In this document: positions 24,301 to 33,473 of the stretch, in pieces
Layout of the letters: each line of letters opens with the position of its first letter
How positions within the stretch are numbered: the stretch's first letter is position 1
Assembly: GCA_031367505.1 (NCBI GenBank)
Contig: JANLPY010000627.1
Location: forward strand, 1-64,000
Direction: 5' to 3'
Length of the DNA: 64,000 nucleotides
DNA from: JAKFWF01 sp031367505
Lineage (GTDB): Bacteria; Pseudomonadota; Alphaproteobacteria; Rhizobiales; Hyphomicrobiaceae
Translations under genes and position numbers: made by a program
Notes under the pieces: generated by a model
Told to the model about the DNA's origin: nothing
The model's input: only the letters and a program-made list of their open reading frames with translations
The model's database searches: none

Positions 24301-27036
24301 TCAGAACCTCCGGAGTAGCCGCTCAATATAATCGAGTTCGATGGTTGGGCGGGCCTGTTCGCCGAGCCGGCGGCGCAACTCCTCCAGGATCTCGCGGGCG
24401 GTCTGCATTTCAATCTCGTCGGGCACTTTGGGGCCGGTGAGCGATTCAGCCCCTTCCGTGCGTTGCGGACGGCCAAGCGGATCGAGCGGTGCATCGCTGC
24501 CGGGACCTTGCCCGAAGCGCTGCTGTCCGTTCCGCATCATTTGCTGGGCCATCGATTGCGCACCCTGGCGTAGTTGCTCCAGCGCACGGCCCTGTTCGCG
24601 GGCAGCCCCTTCCAAGTCGCCCTGTTGCAGCATGCGTTCGGCGTTTTCCATAGCTTCGCGTGCGCCGTCGAACTGACCGGGAGACGGCATGCCGTTCTGG
24701 GCTAGTCCTTGTTGCAGACGGCCAAGGCGATCACGCAGCTGGCTTTGCCGCTGGCCGAGACCTTGGCTACTCTCGCCGTTTTGCCCGGTCTCACCCTGGC
24801 CCGATTGCCCTTGTTGGCCGCGCTGGCCCGGTTGACCTTGTTGACCCTGTTGGCCGCGTTGTCCTCGCTGCCCCTGCTGTCCTTGTCCGCGCTGACCTTG
24901 TTGACCGCGTTGGCCTTGCTGACCCTGTTGACCCTGCTGGCCTTGCTGACCCTGTTGTCCTTCCTCGCCTTGCTCCCCAGAGCGGTTCTGCTCGCTGAAG
25001 GTTTCATCTTGCAGGCGCTGTTGCTTACCGATGATGTCGCCCATCTCGTTCAGCATTTGCATGGCTTGCTGATTGCCTTGCCCCTGTTGGCCTTGCGCCA
25101 TGCGGCCGGACTGCAACGACTCCAGCATATCGCGCAATTGGCTCAGCATGTCCTGCGCCTGATCGCGTGAACCCTGGCGCGCCATGTTCTCAAGATTGTT
25201 GAGCATCCGGTTAAGGTCTTCCTGGCGCAGGACTTGATTAGGGTTCATGCCCTCGATTGGCGGGTTATTTTCGGCCTGCCGCTGCATTTGCTCCATAAAT
25301 TCAGCCAGTGCCTGTCGCAACTCCTGCATGAGGCGTTTGATTTCTTCGTCGGACGCGCCGTTTTCCAGCGCCTTCGACAACTGATCTTGCGCATCGCGCA
25401 GACGCCGCTCGGCGGCTGTCAGCGAACCGCCGTCTTCCAATCGCAACGCGACATGCCAAAGCTGATCGACGACGGATCGGATGCCGGCGCGCGTGCGATC
25501 CTTGGTCAGCCGATAGTAGGCGCTGCGCAGGCCGAGGTAGGCCACCCGATCGTTGATATACCCCTCAGGCTCGATCGTCAGCGCGTCGATCGCCTTTAGG
25601 ACATGGGGCCGCCAACGCGGGTCTTCGATCAGTTTGCGACGCTGCTCGACAACTGCCTTGGCCAGCGGCTTCGAGAACCGGCGTTGCGGCAACACCATCT
25701 CGAACGGCAACGACTTGCCAATATTGCCGGCGTGATCGTTGGCGACGAGGGTCATGCGGACCTTCGACCCGGCCCACAAGTGGGCCCCGGTATCGTGGTG
25801 GCTCGATCCTTCCGTCTCCTTCGTCGTTGTGCGGGGAATGCGCAGTGTTAGAACCGGGGGACGGGTGAGAGGTGGTCTTGGTCCTTTGAGTTCGGTGCCT
25901 TCACGCGCCCATGCGGTCCGCACGTCGGGAGCACCTGGCTTGGGCCGTTCGAAGCGTGCTTCGGCCGTCGCGATCCCGTAATCGTCCTGCATCTTGTAGG
26001 TGAGCTTCATCGATCCGCGCTGCGAGCGCTCCGGATCCTTCGACAATGAAATCTTGGGTGCGAGATCGGGGATCACCGTGAACGCCCAGCGTGCCAGTTC
26101 CGCGCCACCGCTGACCACGCGAACGGTGCCTGACGCGCGCAGTTCCAAGCGCGCTTCCGCAGCGTCCGAGGCCGCAGCCGATGCTGTTCCACTGGCGCTG
26201 GCTTCGGTGGGTTTCGGCTCAAGCTTGGGTATTGCCGCAACCGGCTGGCCGACAATTTCGAGAGTGATATCCTTGATGCCAGCGCCGCTCGATCGAACGA
26301 TCAACAAGCTTTTATCCGGCACCTCAATCATTTTGCCGTCGATCGCGGGATTGATCGTGCCGCCGCGCGCGCCGTCGGCAAGCAAGATGGGCGGACGCGC
26401 GGTATAGGCCGGCGGCGTGATCCAAGCATCCAGGCGGGCATCGGCAACCTTGATCGAGGGACCGAGGCGGAAGGCAGAGGCGAGCCGGTCGCGGAGACCA
26501 TCGCCGGTCAGCAGTGCCAGCAACGCCACTGCGAGCAGCAACACGGTTCGCAGCGCCCACGGATCGTAACGGTCAGCGCGCGGTTCCGGCCGGGCGACCT
26601 TCAATCGGTCGAGCAACTTGGCTAGTCGCGAGCGGTGTGCCGCCCAAAGTTCGGCAGTGGCCGGATCGTTGCCCGGTGCCGATAGCGTATCCTCGTATGA
26701 GGTCGCTGGCCGATGCGGGACACCTGATCCAGCTTCGATGCGCCGGATGACTTCCTCGCGCGATGGCGTCGGCACGCGCGCGGCAAATATGATCGCTGCA
26801 AGCATGGCAGCAGCAAACAGCCAAAGACCAAGGCGATGAACCGTATCGCCGGTGTGGGTCCAGCCGCCGGCCAGCGAGAACACCAGGAACACCGCTGCGA
26901 GCACGATGAGCACCCAAAGCCGTGGCCACAGGCGCTCGAACAGCAAGCTCCACCTGCCCAAGCGGACTTTGCGCTCGAATGCGACAGTGACCGGAGACGG
27001 TGCGTCTACGCGAACGGGGGATTTCTGATCGACCAT
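24301..27036 (-). CDS. TIGR02302 / DUF4175 family membrane protein with Gln/Gly repeat
   Basis: A 911-residue alphaproteobacterial membrane protein of unknown function. Two helices near the N-terminus (about residues 40-90) and one near 170 precede a large domain (about 200-560) with Pro-rich beta segments such as PPLTRPPVLTLRIPRTTTKETEGSSHHDTG. A helical Gln-rich region follows. About residues 688-752 are an imperfect tandem repeat of GQQ, GQR and GQP units. The C-terminus (ILEELRRRLGEQARPTIELDYIERLLRRF) is the conserved end of the family. It stands alone between the LysR regulator and the glycan genes. The low-complexity tract may evolve by slippage. Confidence 0.88.
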   Translation of the reverse strand: MVDQKSPVRVDAPSPVTVAFERKVRLGRWSLLFERLWPRLWVLIVLAAVFLVFSLAGGWTHTGDTVHRLGLWLFAAAMLAAIIFAARVPTPSREEVIRRIEAGSGVPHRPATSYEDTLSAPGNDPATAELWAAHRSRLAKLLDRLKVARPEPRADRYDPWALRTVLLLAVALLALLTGDGLRDRLASAFRLGPSIKVADARLDAWITPPAYTARPPILLADGARGGTINPAIDGKMIEVPDKSLLIVRSSGAGIKDITLEIVGQPVAAIPKLEPKPTEASASGTASAAASDAAEARLELRASGTVRVVSGGAELARWAFTVIPDLAPKISLSKDPERSQRGSMKLTYKMQDDYGIATAEARFERPKPGAPDVRTAWAREGTELKGPRPPLTRPPVLTLRIPRTTTKETEGSSHHDTGAHLWAGSKVRMTLVANDHAGNIGKSLPFEMVLPQRRFSKPLAKAVVEQRRKLIEDPRWRPHVLKAIDALTIEPEGYINDRVAYLGLRSAYYRLTKDRTRAGIRSVVDQLWHVALRLEDGGSLTAAERRLRDAQDQLSKALENGASDEEIKRLMQELRQALAEFMEQMQRQAENNPPIEGMNPNQVLRQEDLNRMLNNLENMARQGSRDQAQDMLSQLRDMLESLQSGRMAQGQQGQGNQQAMQMLNEMGDIIGKQQRLQDETFSEQNRSGEQGEEGQQGQQGQQGQQGQQGQRGQQGQRGQGQQGQRGQRGQQGQQGQPGQRGQQGQSGQGETGQNGESSQGLGQRQSQLRDRLGRLQQGLAQNGMPSPGQFDGAREAMENAERMLQQGDLEGAAREQGRALEQLRQGAQSMAQQMMRNGQQRFGQGPGSDAPLDPLGRPQRTEGAESLTGPKVPDEIEMQTAREILEELRRRLGEQARPTIELDYIERLLRRF

Positions 27037-27211
27037 GCCGGCATCCTAACACGGAGATAGTGGAAGGGTACAACTCCAACGCGCAACTGGTTCACGTAGT
27101 CTTTATCGTTGCGAAGACGGGCAATTGGGGCGAAACAGCGGCGAGTGGCCGTTCGCCGCGCTAAGTGATACAGCGCCCACCAACCCGGCCGCAGAAGTGC
27201 TCGCACCCAAT

Positions 27212-28254
27212 ATGCAAACCATCATGACTATTGTTGGAGCGCGGCCGCAGTTCGTCAAGGCGGCGGCACTCAGCCGCGCATTTGCGCGCAGTGGTGCCAT
27301 TCGCGAGCTGATCGTGCACACCGGGCAGCATCGCGACGCCAATATGTCGGATATATTCTTCTCAGAGCTTGGTGTGCCCGCACCCGCCGTCAATCTCGGC
27401 ATCTCGGGTGGTCTCCACGGCGACATGACGGGGCGGATGCTGAGCGCGCTCGAGGCTTACATGATCGACGTGAAGCCCGATGCCGTCCTCGTCTTGGCGA
27501 TACCAATTCGACGCTGGCTGGGGCGCTCGCGGCTGCCAAACTCGACATTCCGATCGCCCATGTGGAGGCGGGCCTGCGATCCGGCAATCGGCGATCGCCG
27601 GAAGAAATCAATCGCGTGCTGGTCGACCATATCTCGCGTTGGTTGTTCTGCCCCACTGAAGCGTCGGTCGCCAATTTAGCGAGGGAAGGTGTAACCAGCG
27701 GGGTTCTCCCTGCCGGTGACGTGATGTTCGACGTATTGACGGCGGCTCTTGCGCGCGCGCGTGAAACGTCGGTCATCGTGCAAACTTTGCGGCTCGTAGC
27801 CGGTAACTATGCGGTCGCGACCGTCCACCGGGCCGAGACGACGGATGATCCCGCGCGGTTGTCCGCAATCTTTCGTTATCTGGTCGAATGTGCGCGCGTA
27901 CGCCCCGTGGTGATGCCGTTGCATCCGCGCACCCGCAAGGCGCTTGCCGCAGCAAACATCCCGACGACCGGTATTTGGATAATCGAGCCACTCGGGTACT
28001 TCGATATGATCCGTCTGGTCGATGGTGCAGCTGAGGTGCTGACCGATTCGGGCGGGCTACAGAAAGAAGCCTACTTTCTCCGCAAGCCCTGCGTAACGCT
28101 ACGTGATGAGACCGAGTGGAAAGAGACCATCGAAGCCGGCTGGAACCGGCTATGGTCCGTGCCCGAGTACCGCGCGCGGCACCTGATCGATGACTACGGA
28201 CAAGGCCGGGCCGGCGAAGTGATTTGCGACGCGCTGCTGGTGGGCCTCGCGTGA
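27212..28254 (+). pseudogene. wecB: UDP-N-acetylglucosamine 2-epimerase (non-hydrolysing), interrupted by a frameshift
   Basis: Two frames together give a full-length UDP-GlcNAc 2-epimerase, the enzyme that makes UDP-ManNAc for surface glycans. The first frame (27212 to about 27493) reads MTIVGARPQFVKAAALSRAF, IVHTGQHRDANMSDIFF and VKPDAVLVL. From about 27496 the protein continues one frame over with GDTNSTLAGALAAAKLDIP, HVEAGLRSGNRRSPEEINR, PLHPRTRKAL and SGGLQKEAYF. One base is missing at about 27494-27496, where the family has xGDTNST. Both halves are otherwise well conserved, so this is either a very recent mutation or a sequence error. The stop overlaps the next start as GTGA. Confidence 0.8.
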
Positions 28255-29402
28255 CACAGATCGATTCGACTGGCGCTTCGAATAAGCGACGCGTGTGCCA
28301 TCTCACGCTTTCCCACACACCATTCGACGTGCGCGTGTTTGAGAAGGAGTGCCGCACGCTCGCTGCCGCTGGCTACGATGTCCATCTGGCGGTTCCCAAC
28401 GCACGCGAGAGCGAGGTGCGCGACGGCGTTACCATGCACGACATTCCAACGTCACATGGAGCTAACCCAATTGCGCGGTGGAAGGCGCGCTTGCAGCAGA
28501 CCTACGCGGTGGCGCGTCGCATCGATGCGGACATCTACCATCTGCATGATCCCGAATTGATCCCGGCCGGCCTGAAGCTTGCACGCCTCGGTGCGCGGAT
28601 CATTTATGACGCACACGAGGATGCGCCGCTCGAGGCTTGGTCGCTCAACCGGGGGCGGCCGCTGCATCGGATTGTCCTCACCACCCTGTGGTGGGGTCTG
28701 TTGCAGCAGGCCAAACGGCGGTTCGATTTTTTCGTGTGCGCGACGCCGCAGATCGCGCGGCGCTTTCCGCAAGCCCGGTCGGTTGAGGTGCGCAACTATC
28801 CCCGGCTCGAGATGTTTCCCGTGTCGGCATCACAGCGGCCGCGAGGCCGGGATCTGGTATTCGCGGGGTTGGTCTCGGAAACGCGGGGCGCAATCGAAAT
28901 GCTGGACGCGTTGGCGGCGGTGCGCTCACCCGGCATCCGGCTGAAGCTGTTCGGCACGATTGCAACCGGCACCCTTCGCAGGCGGATGGAGGAACACCCA
29001 GCATGGTCCAGGGTCGACTATGTTGGCCATCGGCCCTGGCGGGAGGTGCTGGATGAATACGGCCGCGCGCTCGGCGGGCTGTTGCTTTATGAGAGTACAC
29101 CCGAGCAGTTGCACTGCATGCCGGTCAAGCTATTCGAATTTCTGCTCGGTGGTGTGCCGGTGATCGCGAGTGATATCCCGTTCTGGCGTGACTTGCTCGA
29201 TGGCAATCCGGCAGTGATCTTCGTCAATATCAAGGATCCGGCGGCGATCGAACGTATCGCCGTCGATCCGCAATTAGCAGCCGGCATGGGCCAGGCCGGG
29301 CAAGGACACGCACGAGCCCGGTTCAACTGGGACGCGGAAGGCGCGAAGCTGGTCGAGGTTTATGCGCAAGTTCTTAGCCGTGCACAAAAATTCAAACCGT
29401 AA
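28251..29402 (+). CDS. glycosyltransferase, GT-B fold (GT4-like)
   Basis: A 383-residue cytoplasmic glycosyltransferase. The N-terminal half (CHLTLSHTPFDVRVFEKECRTLAAAGYDVHLAV, ADIYHLHDPELIPAGL, RIIYDAHEDAP) is characteristic of GT4-like enzymes acting on polysaccharide precursors. The C-terminal nucleotide-sugar half has LVFAGLVSETRGAIEMLDAL and YESTPEQLHCMPVKLFEFLLGGVPVIASDIPFW. The GTG at 28251 overlaps the upstream epimerase stop, indicating coupled translation; a ManNAc-containing glycan is therefore a reasonable inference. Its 3' end overlaps the convergent oxidoreductase gene by 11 bases. Confidence 0.88.
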   Translation: MTQIDSTGASNKRRVCHLTLSHTPFDVRVFEKECRTLAAAGYDVHLAVPNARESEVRDGVTMHDIPTSHGANPIARWKARLQQTYAVARRIDADIYHLHDPELIPAGLKLARLGARIIYDAHEDAPLEAWSLNRGRPLHRIVLTTLWWGLLQQAKRRFDFFVCATPQIARRFPQARSVEVRNYPRLEMFPVSASQRPRGRDLVFAGLVSETRGAIEMLDALAAVRSPGIRLKLFGTIATGTLRRRMEEHPAWSRVDYVGHRPWREVLDEYGRALGGLLLYESTPEQLHCMPVKLFEFLLGGVPVIASDIPFWRDLLDGNPAVIFVNIKDPAAIERIAVDPQLAAGMGQAGQGHARARFNWDAEGAKLVEVYAQVLSRAQKFKP

Positions 29403-30363
29403 GGACGACTTTGCCGAAATGGTTGTTCGCCTTGGTGAATTGCAATGCTTCGGCTGCCTGATCCAAGGGAAACGAACGACTGATCGGTAGTGCGAGTTTT
29501 CCCGATGCGACGGCTTCGCCAAGATCCTCCTTCATGCGGCGGTTGATTTCGCGAACCTCATCGATCGAGCGCGTGCGGAACGTCACGCCGATGTAGTCGA
29601 TCCGCTTCATCGCATGCAGATCGAAATCAAACTCGCCTTTGAAGCCACCTAGTCGTCCGACATTGACGATGCGACCCTTGACTGCGGCAGCCGCAAGGTT
29701 TTGGTTCGCAACGCCGCCTGAGACCTGATCGATGATGAGATCGACGCCGCGGCCATCGGTTGCCGCCAGCACGGCATCCGGCCATCGTGGATCGCTGGTA
29801 TCGATGGCGAGATCGCAGCCGAACTCGCCGAGCCGGGAGCGACGTGCTTCATCTCGCGACGTGCCGAAGACCGTGCGTGCGCCCATCATCCGGGCGATCT
29901 GCAAGCCCATCAAACCGACGCCGGAAGCGGCACCTTGTATCAGTATAGTCTCGCCGGCCTTGAACCGGCCATTGGTGACGATCGCATCGTGCATGGTCTG
30001 GAGTGCGATCGGTAATGTCGCGGCTTTCGCATCACTCATATTGTTGCCGGGGATCGGGCTGACCCGGCCCCAGTCGGTCACCGCGTATTCGGCAAATGCG
30101 CTCGAACCGGAGCACATGACGCGGTCCCCGATCTTGATGTTCTTCACGTCGCGGCCGATCGCTGCAACTTCGCCGGCGAACTCGAGACCGATAATGCTGC
30201 CGGGTCCACCGACGTTGCCATGTTTGTGGCCGCTGAGCACGATGAGGTCGGCGCGGTTGAGGCCGCACGCTCTGACCCGCACCTTGACTTCGTTTGGTTT
30301 CGGCTCGGGCTCGGGCACGTCCCTGATCTCCAAACCGCGTTCGCCAACGACTGCCGCTTTCAT
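29392..30363 (-). CDS. zinc-less alcohol dehydrogenase / quinone oxidoreductase (MDR superfamily)
   Basis: A 323-residue NAD(P)H-dependent MDR protein. The N-terminal GroES-like domain contains VRVRACGLNRADLIVLSGHKHG and SIIGLEFAGEVAAIG; the nucleotide-binding domain contains ILIQGAASGVGLMGLQIARMMGA. The catalytic-zinc Cys/His set of classical alcohol dehydrogenases is not visible, which favours the quinone-reductase/enoyl-reductase branch. The ATG at 30363 (MKAAVVGERG) is the family start; an extension to 30396 adds nothing conserved. It is divergent from the PRISE-like reductase with 87 bases between, so the two may be co-regulated. Confidence 0.85.
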   Translation of the reverse strand: MKAAVVGERGLEIRDVPEPEPKPNEVKVRVRACGLNRADLIVLSGHKHGNVGGPGSIIGLEFAGEVAAIGRDVKNIKIGDRVMCSGSSAFAEYAVTDWGRVSPIPGNNMSDAKAATLPIALQTMHDAIVTNGRFKAGETILIQGAASGVGLMGLQIARMMGARTVFGTSRDEARRSRLGEFGCDLAIDTSDPRWPDAVLAATDGRGVDLIIDQVSGGVANQNLAAAAVKGRIVNVGRLGGFKGEFDFDLHAMKRIDYIGVTFRTRSIDEVREINRRMKEDLGEAVASGKLALPISRSFPLDQAAEALQFTKANNHFGKVVLTV

Positions 30364-30450
30364 CGCCGTGTTCCTTCCGACAAACCCACTACCCAAACCA
30401 GTCGCGCCGGACCATCATCGCTGTGCGAGAAACGCCGGTGGGATGAGTTC

Positions 30451-31536
30451 ATGACTATTGTCGAGAATGGGACTGATGACCAGGGTCGCGCGAACGTTGC
30501 CATTGTTGCGGGTGGCTCCGGCATCGTCGGTCGCGCGATTGTCGAGCACTTGGCGGCGAGTGAAGATTGGACCGTCATCGCATTGTCGCGCCGGAAGTCC
30601 GCTCAACAAGCGCGGGTCCGCCATGTCGCAGTCGATCTCGCCGATCGAGCCGAATGCGCCGCGAAGTTGCGGGCATTGAGTGATGCCACGCACGTATTCT
30701 ACACCGCCTACGCGCCCGACCGCGATCTCGGTCACGAAGCCCAACTCAACACGCAGATGCTGATCAATCTGGTCGAAACGCTGGAGCCGGTTGCACCACG
30801 CTTGCGGCACATCCAACTGATGCAGGGCAGCAAGTGGTACGGCAACCACCTCGGGCCCTACCGGACACCGGCCCGCGAGGGCGACCCGCGTCACGCCAAG
30901 CCGTGTTTTTATTATGATCAGCAGGATTGGCTTGCCGAGCGTCAGGTGGGTAAGCAATGGAGTTGGTCGGCACTGCGCCCGCACGGGGTTCTCGGATTGG
31001 CGATCGGCTCGCCAATGAACCAACTGACGGCAATGGCGCTCTACGCGTCGATCTTGAAAGAGCGTCGACTGCCGTTGGCGTGGCCCGGTTCCGAGGCGGC
31101 ATTCAATAGTGTCTATCAATTCACCGAAGCGAGCTATCTAGCGCGTGCCATGGCTTGGGCGGCAACCTCGAAATCTACCGCCAACCAGGCGTTCAATTTC
31201 ACCAATGGCGATCTCGTGCGCTGGTGTCATCTGTGGCCAGCGATCGCGCGAGCGTTCGATATGAAGGTGGGACCGAACAAGCCGGTTTCGCTGGTGGCTG
31301 AGATGGCAGACAAGGAACCGATGTGGGTGGCGATGTGCGCCCGGTACGGATTGCAGACTTACACGCTTGGCAAACTTACCAATTGGGCGTTTGCTGATTT
31401 CGTATTCGGCTGCGGCTACGATCAGATTTCCGATTTGACCAAAGTGCGAAATGCCGGGTGGCACGGTGTTAATCCATCGCAGGACATGTACGTCCGGCTA
31501 ATTGGCGATCTGCGCCGCGCCCGCATCATCCCATAA
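30451..31536 (+). CDS. NAD(P)-dependent SDR of the PRISE type (progesterone 5-beta-reductase/iridoid synthase-like)
   Basis: A 361-residue extended SDR. The Rossmann motif is AIVAGGSGIVGRAIVEHL, and residues about 85-150 carry the group's hallmarks: THVFYTAYAPDR, QLMQGSKWYGNHLGPYRTPARE and the active-site segment CFYYDQQDWL in place of the usual YxxxK. WSALRPHGVLGLAIGSPMN and FNFTNGDLVRWCHLWP follow. Such enzymes reduce activated C=C bonds of enones. The substrate is unknown. It is divergent from an MDR oxidoreductase and followed after 29 bases by an ABM protein, suggesting a small operon for modifying an enone or phenolic compound. Confidence 0.82.
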   Translation: MTIVENGTDDQGRANVAIVAGGSGIVGRAIVEHLAASEDWTVIALSRRKSAQQARVRHVAVDLADRAECAAKLRALSDATHVFYTAYAPDRDLGHEAQLNTQMLINLVETLEPVAPRLRHIQLMQGSKWYGNHLGPYRTPAREGDPRHAKPCFYYDQQDWLAERQVGKQWSWSALRPHGVLGLAIGSPMNQLTAMALYASILKERRLPLAWPGSEAAFNSVYQFTEASYLARAMAWAATSKSTANQAFNFTNGDLVRWCHLWPAIARAFDMKVGPNKPVSLVAEMADKEPMWVAMCARYGLQTYTLGKLTNWAFADFVFGCGYDQISDLTKVRNAGWHGVNPSQDMYVRLIGDLRRARIIP

Positions 31537-31565
31537 AGCCCGCATCATCCGGCAAAGGACGAGAA

Positions 31566-31880
31566 ATGCTCATGCGCCAGTACGTCGTCGTCGCCGAGTT
31601 CATCGTTTTGCCGGAACGGGTCGAAACCTTTATGGCCCTGATGACAAGGCATGCCGAGCTTTCGCGCGCGGAGCCCGGTTGTCTCATATTCGTGGTCAAT
31701 CAGGATTGCGCGGATCGATGCAAATTCCTACTGTTCGAGCGTTACCAAGACGAGCAAGCCTATCTGGCTCATCGGGCGACCGTGCACCATAGTTATTTCG
31801 TTGACTGGGCGCCGGGGCTCGTGGTGCCGAGGAATGGTGAGGTGTTCCAGCGTCGCAGCGTTTTTTGCTCGATCAGTTGA
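31566..31880 (+). CDS. antibiotic biosynthesis monooxygenase (ABM)-domain protein
   Basis: A 104-residue single-domain ferredoxin-like protein. The pattern YVVVAEFIVLPERVETFMALMTRHAELSRAEPGCLIFVV...LFERYQDEQAYLAHRATVHHSYF is that of ABM/YgiN proteins, small cofactor-independent quinol monooxygenases or quinone-handling proteins. GGACGAGAA precedes the start; ATG at 31566 or 31572 is possible. It follows the PRISE-type reductase on the same strand, which fits shared handling of a quinone or enone. Confidence 0.8.
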   Translation: MLMRQYVVVAEFIVLPERVETFMALMTRHAELSRAEPGCLIFVVNQDCADRCKFLLFERYQDEQAYLAHRATVHHSYFVDWAPGLVVPRNGEVFQRRSVFCSIS

Positions 31881-31943
31881 GTTGTTCTGTTTTCGCACGC
31901 TACATTTTCGAAGCAGCGGGAAAAAACCGGTTGGCGATCCTCT

Positions 31944-31965
31944 GCGACAATGTATACATTGCCGC
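31944..31965. promoter_or_regulatory. 22-base palindrome, candidate GntR-type operator for the ABC importer operon
   Basis: The centre CAATGTATACATTG (31948-31961) is a perfect 14-base palindrome, and it extends to 22 bases with a single mismatch (GCGA/CCGC flanks). ATGTATACAT cores are typical targets of FCD-domain GntR regulators. It lies 105 bases upstream of the binding-protein ATG. No regulator gene is adjacent in the window. Confidence 0.65.
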
Positions 31966-32069
31966 AGCGTCATCGGCCGGGATCAAAAATCCTTGTTGGT
32001 CAACGGGCCGTAAGAGCCACGCTAACGAGTTTGGAAATGCCAACCCAAGAACTTCCCAGGGAGGGGTCC

Positions 32070-33368
32070 ATGTCGAAGATCCATAGACGTACGTTTTTGA
32101 AGACCACTGGCGGCATGGCGGCGATACTCGCCACTGGCAAAGCGCCAGCGTTCGCGCAGGGTACTGAGGTTCACTGGCTGCGCTGGAACGATTTCGTGCC
32201 GGCTTGCGACGAGCTGTTGCGCAAGGAAATCCTGCCTGCGGCTGAGAAGGCGCTCGGCATCAAGGTCAAGTATGAGACGGTGAACGGTAACGATCTGCAG
32301 CCGCGCATCACGTCGGGCATCCAGTCCGGCGCCGGTCCTGATCTACTCATGTTGTTCAACAACCATCCGCACATCTACAAGGAAAGCCTCGCCGACGTTT
32401 CAGACTTGGCCGCTGAAGTCAGCAAAGAGCAGGGCGATTATTACGCGATCTCCAAGGGCAATTGCTCGACGGGCGGCAAGTGGCTCAGCATGCCCGCCGG
32501 CATCCTCGGGGCAATGAACGTGTACCGCAAGGGGATGTTCGCCGAAGCCGGGTTCAACGAGTTTCCGAAGACCTGGGACCAATATCGCGAAGTCGGCAAG
32601 AAACTGAAAGCCAAGGGTATGCCGATCGGCCAGTCGCTCGGCCAATCCTTCGGCGATCCGCCCACATTCGTCTATCCATTCCTGTGGTCCTTCGGTGCAA
32701 CCGAAGTCGACGACAAGGGCAAAGTCGCGATCAATTCGAAAGAAGCGATCGAGGCGGTCAAATATCTGGCCGCGTTCTGGAAGGACTCGATGGACGAAGG
32801 TGGCCTCGCCTGGGACGACAGCTCGAACAATCGCGCTTTCCTCACGGGGACGTTGTCATCTACGCTCAATGGCGCCTCGATCTACATCGAAGCGTTGCGG
32901 AAGCCTACCGAGTACAAGGACGACAAGGGCCAACCGCTGCATCTTGATTGTGCGCACGCGCCTCTGCCAGCGGGGCCGAAGGGCCAGTTCGGCATGCACA
33001 CCTTCACCAGCCACGTTATTCCAAAGTACAGCAAGAACGAGAAGGCCACCAAGGATCTCCTGCGGTTTTTCCATAAAAAGGAAAACTACGAGAAATGGTT
33101 CTCGACCAGCTCCGGCTTCTACACGCCGCCGATCACGTCTTGGGAATCGCACGAGATCTGGAAGAAGAATCCGGTCATGGCTCCATTCGCTTCGGCCGGT
33201 AAGCTCGGCCAGACGCCGGGCTATCCCGGCGAGCCCAATGCAAAAGCGGCCGAAGTCCTCACGAAGTATCTGCTCGGCAACATGATGGCCGACGCGGTCA
33301 AAGGCAAGTCGGCCGAGGACGTCGTGAAATCCTGCGAAGCGCAGCTCAAGACGATCTACGGGGCGTAA
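32070..33368 (+). CDS. ABC transporter substrate-binding protein, sugar type (SBP_bac_1)
   Basis: A 432-residue periplasmic binding protein with a Tat-like leader (SKIHRRTFLKTTGGMAAIL...PAFAQ) after an AGGGAGGGG ribosome-binding site. The mature chain shows the family pattern of sugar/polyol binders: VKYETVNGNDLQPRITSGIQSGAGPDLLMLFNNHP, FPKTWDQYREVGKKLKAKG, a mid-protein DKGKVAINSKEAIEAVKYL, and GPKGQFGMHTFTSHVIPKYSKNEKATKDLLRF. It heads an operon with two permeases and one ATPase. The ligand is not evident; nearby glpD and an amidohydrolase hint at a polyol or sugar lactone. Confidence 0.92.
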   Translation: MSKIHRRTFLKTTGGMAAILATGKAPAFAQGTEVHWLRWNDFVPACDELLRKEILPAAEKALGIKVKYETVNGNDLQPRITSGIQSGAGPDLLMLFNNHPHIYKESLADVSDLAAEVSKEQGDYYAISKGNCSTGGKWLSMPAGILGAMNVYRKGMFAEAGFNEFPKTWDQYREVGKKLKAKGMPIGQSLGQSFGDPPTFVYPFLWSFGATEVDDKGKVAINSKEAIEAVKYLAAFWKDSMDEGGLAWDDSSNNRAFLTGTLSSTLNGASIYIEALRKPTEYKDDKGQPLHLDCAHAPLPAGPKGQFGMHTFTSHVIPKYSKNEKATKDLLRFFHKKENYEKWFSTSSGFYTPPITSWESHEIWKKNPVMAPFASAGKLGQTPGYPGEPNAKAAEVLTKYLLGNMMADAVKGKSAEDVVKSCEAQLKTIYGA

Positions 33369-33377
33369 AGCCTCCAG

Positions 33378-33408
33378 TGCGGTGTCCGGTCCTATGCCGG
33401 TCACCGCA
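33378..33408 (+). promoter_or_regulatory. stem-loop between the binding-protein and permease genes
   Basis: TGCGGTG (33378-33384) pairs with CACCGCA (33402-33408), with an inner CCGG/CCGG pair. It begins 9 bases after the binding-protein stop and no T-run follows. Such intercistronic stems usually stabilise the upstream binding-protein mRNA and keep it in excess over the permeases. Confidence 0.5.
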
Positions 33409-33473
33409 TCCGTCCCGGTCGATGACCTGGGCGGCTGATGTGGCACGTGAGAATCACGAAAGGAAGGGCAGCC

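Noticed and set aside
24770..25010. Regular short repeats suggestive of a CRISPR array
   Set aside because: The units are 9 bases long without spacers and translate in frame as Gly-Gln-X within the DUF4175 protein.
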